A stretch of 64,000 bases of DNA from Mactra quadrangularis (taxonomy: Eukaryota; Mollusca; Bivalvia; Venerida; Mactridae): the NCBI GenBank assembly GCA_025267735.1, contig CM046295.1, positions 15,273,592-15,337,591 of the forward strand, in the 5' to 3' direction. Each line of letters begins with the position of its first letter. Within the stretch, counting starts at the first letter, position 1. A model generated the notes under the pieces. The model was given only the letters and a program-made list of their open reading frames with translations. It made no database searches and had not been told where the DNA came from. This document shows, piece after piece, positions 58,701 to 64,000 of this stretch. A program made the translations under genes and the position numbers.

Positions 58701-61700
58701 ACTGGTTATCATATTTCTAAATAAAGGAAGGGAACCAGACTGCAAACTATAAAGTTAGATTTGATATCTTACTCATTTTGCTATAACCAGTCTAGGTTTA
58801 CTGACGACACCCACTGTTTTGAGAGGTTTGTTTCTGAATCACTAGAGTGATTGTAAAATAAGGTTGCTTGGAGAAAAAACTCTTAATGCATTATATTGAA
58901 GTTGTACTGGGATGAATTTTTTGTTTCGATATATTTTTACTACTAAAGTTGATTTTTATGTTTTTCTGCAGTTCATGGATAAATATTTACACTAGTGGCT
59001 TTTGTATGCTGTATGGAAATGAAATATGTTCATTTTCCCTTGAATTGGGGGGGGGGTAGGGTCTAGGAGAAGGGATATCCCCCAATGGACTTTCCTTTTC
59101 ATCAATTTCATTTAACTGTCAGTGGCAAATACATAAACCCTGCTGATTTTGATACTGGCTTCCCCCATTGATTTAGATACTCACTTCAGTATTTCTGTAC
59201 TAATGGTCGATAAAAATAGATATATCTGTTCTTATGTATGGGAATTATCAAACAAATGTCAAGTATTTAAATCATTGGGGTTCTACTTAAATTTTTTAGC
59301 ATTTTAGATGATTTGGCTAGAATGCACTTTACCGGTATGCGCCTACTGCGCATGCATCATTTTGCATTCTTCATTGAGTCAGTACTGACGGTGACTGTTA
59401 AAAATCAGGGGTTCGGGGGCAGCAGCCCCCGATAAAAGACAGAAAATATCATGAAGTTAAAATAAAATCACTTACCTTTCTATTCAAATAGGGTTAGGGT
59501 TAGGGTAAGGATTATATTTCTACTTCCGGTGAATTACTATGTACTGGTAAAGTGCAGTAGCCCCGATGATTTGATTGTTGTAAATATCTGTAAAATATCC
59601 AAAAAAAACCGGGAAATAGAGGCAATATACAAGTCAGACATAGGAATCCTATATTTGTTTTATTTTGGCCTTAATTTATGATATTTCTCAGAAAAAGTGG
59701 TGAAAACCTTTCTACTGACCAGGATAAGATTAATGTATCTTAATGAACATATTGGCATAGTATAACAGACTTGTGTCGCCACGGTGACGGTATCTGTGTG
59801 CTTTAGATTCCATCTCTAGACAGGGTCTTGTCACAAAATACTGGTCATCAAGGAATTCCTGGCACTAAATCGCAGACTTTTGTCTACTTAGTAAGTGGTC
59901 AAACAGACGATAGAGTGACCAACGCTGATTAGTTTTGTAGATTGTTTTTACTTTGTGGAGCTACGTGGAGCCAATGCTTCTTAATAATGTCTATTAGCCT
60001 ATAGTAGGGACCAATTATTTTTTATTTTCTAGTAGAGAAAATGACTGATCCCTCAGGAAATAAGATGTGAGAGTCTTGGCAGCATTACAGAGATTTTTGT
60101 CGCCATAGAAATATTCTCATAGTATGTTATTACCGAGAGAAGTTCTTTTTGTATATAAAATGAGAAAAAAACATGAAAAAGTCCATCTCTTGGAAAATGT
60201 CAATGTTTGTAGTTTTTGTGTATGATTTTTTGATGTATGGTAAAATTAGGGTTGGTCAAAATGGAAGGTTTCAGATTTTTAGGATTTTTGGGATTTTTTC
60301 CGCATGATTGATTTTTATTAGGGTCTATAATGACAGGCTGAGATATTATTTTGTATCAGTTCTAGTCTCTGGAATAAATTAAGTTTTTGTTTACTGTGCA
60401 TCTTGTAATGTTTTGATTTTGATATGTTTTGTATTTGTTATGCATTTTTTATTTGAAAAATTGAGAATTTTGTTAAGGAAGAGTTGAGTGGGTTTCTTAG
60501 ATGGCTCACAGATGTTCTTAGTTCTTAGTAATATAGTGATTATTCTTGAACTCAAAAAAGGGCTTTGAGGGGCTTAAATTAGGGGGCACGGGGCATCAGT
60601 ATGTTGAAGTTTTAGAGTCATGTTTTCTGCATAGGAAAGAAGCTACTGTCAGTGGCAGATATATTCACCCCGCTGATTTGAATGCTCACTACAATATTTC
60701 TGTACTTTCAATTTATAATTGAGTATTTAAGTCAGAGGGGTTAATGTATGCACTACTGACAATTGAATGCCGTCAATTAATATTTTGTGAAGGTGGAAGT
60801 CCCCTAACTCGTTTGACAATGTCAAATGTGGGGGTCAATGGAAAACTAGTTTTACTTCTTGTTAACAAATGAAGGGTTTTGATGAGTTCATTAGACTGAT
60901 TCGGAATGCGAGCTTATGGGGGTTTTTTCAGCTGAAAAACATAGTTTGTACCGAATGTATGGTGGAACAAAGTTGAAACACAAATGGCAGGTTTAACTGA
61001 TAACAGTTGTAACTCACTCTTTTCTAGTAATGAATTATTACCATTTTCTGCTAAACCTGTGAAATGTGTGTACACAGAATAAAACATCCAATCTGTGTTG
61101 GATACTTTTCAGCAATAATATTTTGTTCTGCCAGGATACATCCGATACAAACAAACCTGATTCAGCAGGGAAACCCACAAATTTGAGTAACAAATATGAA
61201 CTCTATTTACTAAAGTGCACAGGACATGAACTTATTGTCAATCTATCTCTTACTTTTATACCTTGGTGAAAACTTTCAACTTGCGTCAACCTTTGTTTCC
61301 ATGGCAACATATTTAATAGTTTATTGTCAGCCATCTTGTTTTAATTGCTATATAAATTAAACAATACAAGAAGTCATAGCTGGTGTGACAGATTTATAAA
61401 ATAGACAAAAAATGTCGTTTTTTTTGTTATACATTGTACTTCATGAGGCCAGTGCTTAAAATTGTTTGTTTTGTAGAACTTCGAAGGTGATTTTCAGTCA
61501 CCGCCAAACATGGTGAAAGTTCTGTCTAGATCTGCAGGTTTACAGGACTGACTGTCTGGCTAAGAATTTGATCTCATTCACACATTTTTCAGTTCATGAA
61601 AATGTTCAAAATCACTAAAATGCCTATAGTCCTGTAAAACTTGGTTTGGTCGTGTAAAATTTTGATCTTTTTAAGCAACTTGTTACTGCTAGTTATCTTT

Positions 61701-62987
61701 TGCTTTGGGCAAGTAAAATTTTTGGCTGGTAGTCCAACTTGGCAAGTACTTTGAAAATTAATTGTCGAGCCCTGATTGGGTCATGGGTCATATTTTAAGC
61801 TTATCTGAACTAATTCTAAAAAAGTGTGGTATTGGTTTTAGGGATTGAAGTCATGTATCCTACAAAAAAGTACTTTAAAAAAATCCATAATTTTAATTTT
61901 AGTTTAAGTCATTTTGTTAATTGGGTCATTGGACTCCTAACAAACTATTTTTTTATTTTGGCCTTAAATGTGATTTTTTGTAGAATTTGTCATTTATGGT
62001 GAATCTTCTCCTAGTAACTTTAAATATGTCATATATTGGGATAGTGTAACAAAATGTTGAGTTGTAGGCTTTCATTGTGTCCCTTTCTTTATACCCCCTC
62101 CAACACTAGTGATAGGGGCTATATTGGAGTCACTTTGTCCGTCTGTCCGTCACGAATCTTGTCCGGGCAATAACTTCACCATGGGTTAACAAATTTTATA
62201 ACTACTTAACATTAATGTTAACCTTCATGAAAACCGTGTCGAAACCTCAAAGGGTGTGGCCCTCTGGCACCCTTTTGCTATTGGTGTAAGAAAGGTACCA
62301 GGGCACAGTGTTAGCTAACGATATGCTTATTAGGAATCTCACCCCTGGCATGAATTTGTACTTTTCTCTTCCTAAAATACTAAATACCTATTTTTTCGTC
62401 TCATTTCAGATGTGGCCCTACAACAACAACAACAACAGTCGGGTATAGATACAGGTCAGACTGTATCGTACAATCATTGGTGTACGATAGCATACTGGGA
62501 ACTAAGACAGAGAAAGGGACGTTTATTAACAGTGTTTAATCCTTACATAAATATTTATGATTATCTACCTCGCGGTGATGGATTGTGTTTACATGTGTTA
62601 CAAGACAGTGCCGAAACTGAATCTGTGCGTCGGACTAGGGAAAAGATCGGTTTCGGAGTTATTCTTAGCCGGGAAGGCGACAGTGTTTGGTTGTATAATA
62701 GATCCCAGCATGCCATATTTGTACATTCGCCGACGCTGGAATCGCCAAATAGTCTAAGTCGAACGTTACATATACAAAAAGTGTTGTCCGGATATTCGTT
62801 GAAAATCTACGATTACGATCGAAAACATTTAATGGATAATCTTCACGACCCGAAATATCTCGACGGACCTTATGACCCGTATTCTATACGTGTTAGCTTT
62901 GCGAAAGGATGGGGTCAACATTATTCACGTCAAGTTATTACGTCTTGTCCTTGCTGGTTAGAAATCATGTTAAACGTCGACAGATGA
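37738..62987 (+). CDS. SMAD6/7: Inhibitory Smad (Smad6/7 class), 4 exons
   Basis: Exons 37738-38131, 44852-44905, 46030-46110 and 62410-62987, all joined in phase 1, give 368 residues. The start at 37738 (MFKSRRTAHVRRLW) aligns with the N-terminus of vertebrate Smad7; an ATG four codons earlier (37726) is also in frame. An MH1-like domain is about 33-125 (FTHSMLKRLKEKQLE, LILCCKMWRW, ECCNPYHW). The linker is 126-196 with a Q6 run. MH2 is about 199-365 (HWCTIAYWE, SIRVSFAKGWGQHYSRQ, CPCWLEIMLNVDR). The end lacks the SSxS motif phosphorylated in receptor Smads, as expected for an inhibitor of TGF-beta/BMP receptor signalling. No PPxY (Smurf-binding) motif appears in the exons found. Exon 3 has an alternative in-frame donor at 46074. 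Intron 3 is 16.3 kb. Confidence 0.95.
38340..38450. repeat. GGATCCCTAG-family repeat, intron 1 copy
   Basis: AATCCCTAAAGTTAAGGAG and GGATTCCTCTGGATCCCTAG. Related blocks containing GGAATCCCTAGCTAA or GGATCCT near TTGAACCCTG occur at 40165-40245, 43760-43975, 46868-46958 and 48660-48745. Confidence 0.55.
39225..39425. repeat. Dispersed repeat shared with 61490-61675
   Basis: TCTGCAGGTTTACAGGAC, ACTGTCTAAC, TTTGATCTCA and CCTGTAAAATTTTG(C/A)TCTTT occur in the same order in both places, with scattered differences. The two copies lie near opposite ends of the Smad6/7 gene. Confidence 0.7.
40740..40990. repeat. Degenerate tandem repeat of about 45-50 bp
   Basis: Variants of GGGG(C/T)CACT(A/G)G(T/C)(G/T)ATCTT followed by CCTTAAGTTTA recur at least five times. 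Boundaries are approximate. Confidence 0.6.
41456..42680. repeat. Tandem repeat of about 140-150 bp (Smad intron 1)
   Basis: GTTGTTTGGT(T/A)TT starts at 41501, 41641, 41778, 41921, 42072 and 42216, spaced 137-151 bp, with more decayed units to about 42670. Each unit has GGCTAGGCTAGGCTA, the GTTTGGTTTTCAGTCC block and ATGATTTTATTGAATT. Confidence 0.85.
42837..42893. repeat. Near-perfect 27-bp-arm hairpin (Smad intron 1)
   Basis: CAGCAAAGAGCCAGGTCAGT continuing to ACACA pairs with TGTGTTTACTGACCTGGCTC continuing to ATTGCTG. There are two mismatches and a 3-nt centre. The loop is too tight for a standard pre-miRNA, so a MITE remnant is more likely. Confidence 0.75.
43292..43340. repeat. 16-bp tandem repeat, three units
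   Basis: GTTTTAAGTTGCAGCT repeated three times head to tail. Confidence 0.85.
44022..44136. repeat. Foldback built from CAACTCAACCC motifs
   Basis: Left half: CAACTCAACCC, CACTCAACCC, CAACTCAA. Right half: GGGTTGAGTTG, TTGAGTTGAG, GGGTTGAGTTGTCCCG. Several register pairings are possible, giving a multi-stem structure. Confidence 0.7.
44660..44757 (+). mobile_element. ATTTAAATCAG MITE arm (tandem pair)
   Basis: AGTGAGTATTTAAATCAGC occurs twice, 37 bp apart, followed by TGTGCCACTGGCAGTCAAAT. It is a single-arm relict of the family seen with both arms at 60640-60778 and 63428-63596. Confidence 0.65.
44937..45087. mobile_element. CTCGACATTAA MITE
   Basis: GTCTTGACATTAG at the left and ATTTAATGTCGAGCCCTG at the right form the ends. 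The interior has GGTTGCCCAAACTCAAATA. Related copies lie at 47603-47765 and 61670-61775, with a decayed one near 40095-40160. Confidence 0.65.
45266..45345. repeat. GATGAT/AATGAT microsatellite
   Basis: Runs of GATGAT with GATAAT variants in Smad intron 2. Confidence 0.85.
45670..45952 (+). mobile_element. SINE-A copy (Smad intron 2)
   Basis: Head AGGTGGCGAAATTGGTAGCA and GGGTTTGAATCC. Body CCTTCCATGAAAATTTGACA, AGTTTCCGGTCTTGTGGAAG, GGACCAGGATAGCTAGG. End TTGACACGGCGTCAAACCCG. Confidence 0.85.
46960..47242 (+). mobile_element. SINE-A copy (Smad intron 3)
   Basis: Head GATAGCACAGTTGGTAGCGT and GGGTTCGAATCC, the usual body, and TTGACACAGCATTAAATCC followed by an A-rich tail. Confidence 0.85.
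47603..47765. mobile_element. CTCGACATTAA MITE, second copy
   Basis: GACTTGACATAAA ... TTTATGTCGAGCCCTA ends. The interior has CTCGGGCAACTAGTTACTG and GGTTGTCCAACTGAGCAA. Confidence 0.6.
47766..50915. other. Smad intron 3 stretch, mostly unassigned
   Basis: Apart from the GGATCCCT-family repeat at 48660-48745 and a possible foldback at 50258-50482 (GGGATCGAATTGAA / TTCAAGCCCTA), no exon or repeat unit was identified. A 97-codon ORF at 49250 is not recognised. Confidence 0.4.
50920..51290. repeat. 31-bp minisatellite (Smad intron 3)
   Basis: ACATTTTCACTGT starts at 51085, 51116, 51147 and 51178, exactly 31 bp apart, alternating with CAGTTATTTCACTGCA. Diverged units extend to both sides. ORFs here are repeat artefacts. 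Confidence 0.9.
52975..53222 (+). mobile_element. SINE-A copy, diverged
   Basis: GGGTACAGGTTTGAATCCCA, TATGAAGATTTGACTGTAAT, AAAAGCTAGGTTAGGTGAGC and TTGACACAGTATTTAACCC, with an A-rich end. Confidence 0.75.
53728..53888 (-). mobile_element. SINE-C copy
   Basis: Minus strand: GGAGCAGTAGTCAAGTGGTG head, GGTTCGAATCC B box, then ATTTCCTTGAGCAGGAAATT and CCACCCAGGTGTAAATGG. Contains a C-run near 53807. Confidence 0.75.
53896..54110 (+). mobile_element. SINE-B copy, 3' truncated
   Basis: TTGGCTAGCTCAGTTGATAG head, CATACTTTCTTCATGAAAAT, TTTTCCTCCTACCACTGATC, CAGTCACTGACCGAAGTATG. Its head starts about 8 bp from the head end of the oppositely oriented SINE-C. Confidence 0.75.
54116..54555. repeat. 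Degenerate tandem repeat of about 67 bp
   Basis: TTTTGGCCTGATTA or close variants occur near 54126, 54193, 54328, 54373 and 54507, separated by GACCTGATAACCAAACAATA-like blocks. Confidence 0.75.
55100..55186 (+). mobile_element. ATTTAAATCAG MITE arm
   Basis: AATTTAAATCAGTGGGATTA ... TGTGCCACTGACAGTTGAAT. Confidence 0.6.
55245..55440 (+). mobile_element. SINE-A copy, internally deleted
   Basis: GGTTTGAATCACACCTGGGG, then GAAGATTGTGGAAGGGTATG, GTCCAGGAAAGCTTGGTTAG and TTGATACAGTATTAAACC. The block between head and GTGGAAGGG is missing. Confidence 0.7.
55525..55592 (+). mobile_element. ATTTAAATCAG MITE arm
   Basis: ATATTTAAATCAGTGGGGTT ... ACCTTTGACAGTTAAATGAA. Confidence 0.6.
56371..56500. 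repeat. 32-bp tandem repeat, four units
   Basis: AATATATACAATAAGTAATT starts at 56371, 56403, 56435 and (one change) 56467, exactly 32 bp apart. Confidence 0.95.
56725..56850 (+). mobile_element. SINE-A 3' fragment
   Basis: GAAGGGTAGGTGAGTACTGG, AAGGAAAGCTGGGTTAGGTG, TGTGTTGACAAGGCTTTCAA. Confidence 0.7.
58325..58395 (+). mobile_element. ATTTAAATCAG MITE arm
   Basis: AAGTACTGTAGTGAGTATTT then AAATCAGCAGGGTTA and GTGTCACTGATAATTAAG. A shorter piece lies at 58485-58515. Confidence 0.6.
59110..59292. mobile_element. ATTTAAATCAG MITE, two arms, right arm truncated
   Basis: The inverted arm (TTTAACTGTCAGTGGCAAAT ... ATTTAGATACTCAC) is followed by a direct arm start (AGTATTTAAATCATTGGGGT) at 59264. 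Confidence 0.55.
59320..59560. mobile_element. Foldback element with internal TTAGGG repeats
   Basis: Ends ATGCACTTTACCGGTA (59324) and TACTGGTAAAGTGCAGTA (59540) are inverted. Inside are a GGGGGCAGCAGCCCCC palindrome (59416-59431) and GGGTTAGGGTTAGGGTAAGG (59491-59510), a short interstitial telomere-like tract. Confidence 0.6.
60640..60778. mobile_element. ATTTAAATCAG MITE, both arms
   Basis: Left arm ACTGTCAGTGGCAGATATAT ... CGCTGATTTGAATGCTCAC. Right arm GAGTATTTAAGTCAGAGGGG ... CTACTGACAATTGAAT. The arms are about 50 bp with a short centre. Confidence 0.75.
61490..61675. repeat. Dispersed repeat shared with 39225-39425
   Basis: TCTGCAGGTTTACAGGACTG, ACTGTCTGGCTAAGAATTTG, ATGCCTATAGTCCTGTAAAA; same order as at 39225. 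Confidence 0.7.
61676..61778. mobile_element. CTCGACATTAA MITE, partial
   Basis: CTTTGGGCAAGTAAAATTTT, GGTAGTCCAACTTGGCAAG and the end ATTAATTGTCGAGCCCTG. The left end is not clear. Confidence 0.5.
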
Positions 62988-63425
62988 TAGTCAGCTGGAG
63001 TCTTGTACATAGATTATACTAGGGCTGTCATAGATTACTGAAATTGATTAATCGTTTGCCTAAAACCTGTAAGAATTGGTTAATTTTCTACCTATTTGGT
63101 TCGTACTTACTCGTCCATATTATTGGGGATCAAACTGGTATTGGTACGAAATTGTGGTCCTAAACTAATGCAGACCCTTTTTATCATATGAGCAACTTAT
63201 TAAGTCAAAGTAAACCAATATATCATCACATTTTTGGGATCAAATAATGCAAGTGCATTTGAAAGCATATAAATTCAGGAATTGTTGACCTCTACTTTAT
63301 CAAGCGATGTAATATAAAAAATGATTAACCGATTCCAGAAGCTGAATTTGATTTCTTATTGAAATGGAATGAGAATGGATTACCCTGAGAATCTTGACAG
63401 CCCTTAGATTACACTGTAATGTTTA
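62988..63425 (+). other. Smad6/7 3' UTR region
   Basis: Non-coding sequence after the stop. No clear AATAAA within it; the nearest are at 63517-63522 and 63585-63590. Ends in the MITE that follows. Confidence 0.5.
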
Positions 63426-63598
63426 TTCAACTGTCAGTGGCGCATACATTAGACCTGCTGATTTAAATACTCACTACAGTATTTGTATACACATTAAATA
63501 CAAACACATGTCACCTAATAAACCAGGTGATCAAACAAATATTTAGTATTTAAATCTGTGGACTAAATGCGCTACTGACAGTTGAATAAAATTTAACC
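63426..63598. mobile_element. ATTTAAATCAG MITE, both arms, intact ends
   Basis: Left end TTTATTCAACTGTCAGTGGC (63432) and right end CTGACAGTTGAATAAA (63575-63590) are inverted copies. Inner arms carry GCTGATTTAAATACTCAC and AGTATTTAAATCTGTGG. The right end itself contains AATAAA. Confidence 0.8.
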
Positions 63599-63689
63599 AT
63601 ATTATGTATATGTTTACTTCAGGCATTAGATATATTTATGTTTTTATTTTCCCTCTTCATTGTTGGTCAGTTTGTATCAATCTCAATTT

Positions 63690-63765
63690 TTAGAGTCTCT
63701 CCAAGGGAGACAACTTATTACTGCATTATTTCATTTTTGAAGAATTTTCAAGGGAGGTAATTCAT
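63690..63765. repeat. AGGGAG-type inverted pair
   Basis: CCAAGGGAGACAACTTATTA and CAAGGGAGGTAATTCATT, related to the GGGAGATAA motifs near 28 kb. Confidence 0.35.
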
Positions 63766-64000
63766 TTTTAAAACATAATGAATTATCACCCTTTGATTGT
63801 GATTTATTTTGTCATATTAGTTTTGTTTTCTTTGTTCGATTTGTAATGTATTATACAATAACATAAGCCTTAAAGAATGACTTAAAGGGGCATAATTAAG
63901 GGGAAATAAGGGGTCCAAAGTACAGAGTTATTATTATGTATTGTATAATTTCCCTTTGAAGTACCTCAATGACTTAACTTTAATCATGACATGTACTCAA

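Overview
The window looks like nuclear DNA of a lophotrochozoan animal, most probably a mollusc (inference). It is AT-rich, with short spliced exons, long introns, 5'-truncated non-LTR retrotransposons, several tRNA-headed SINE families, many small foldback (MITE-like) elements and scattered GGGAGATAA motifs. No bacterial, viral or organellar gene organisation is visible.

Region 1 (1-17423). The first 1.3 kb holds LINE remnants on the minus strand and a 142-bp tandem repeat. Then a unit of about 8,047 bp is present twice in direct tandem (1331-9377 and 9378-17423). In all the stretches compared the copies are identical, except for one base in a T-run (10 T against 9 T). Each copy carries a CRE + TATA promoter and the first two coding exons of a minus-strand gene that leaves the window on the left. 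Each also carries two tRNA-like sequences, a LINE 3' end, a SINE tail and an inverted-repeat element.

Region 2 (17424-28900). After a long foldback element, a possible zinc-binding ORF and small hairpins comes a complete eight-exon gene (20587-27985, +). It encodes a 426-residue alpha-arrestin (arrestin domain-containing protein). It has paired CACGTG boxes upstream, one GC-AG intron and no PPxY motif. Its introns and 3' flank hold SINEs, a 34-bp minisatellite, a CAT/CGT microsatellite and MITEs.

Region 3 (28900-37700). This is repeat-rich and mostly intergenic: a possible LTR end, a 133-bp tandem repeat, palindromes, a rearranged SINE, a LINE interrupted by a MITE with a clear target-site duplication, and one isolated exon-like segment.

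Region 4 (37700-64000). An inhibitory Smad (Smad6/7 class, +) has its MH1 exon at 37738, two short linker exons near 44.9 and 46.1 kb, and the MH2 exon at 62410-62987. The 16.3-kb last intron and the 6.7-kb first intron are full of minisatellites, SINEs and MITEs.

The two complete genes are both signalling modulators: alpha-arrestins act in receptor endocytosis and ubiquitination, I-Smads in TGF-beta/BMP feedback. Nothing in the sequence shows that they are co-regulated. I found no CRISPR array or other prokaryotic-type system. The most unusual items are the near-identical tandem duplication of a gene's 5' end and the dense set of small foldback elements.
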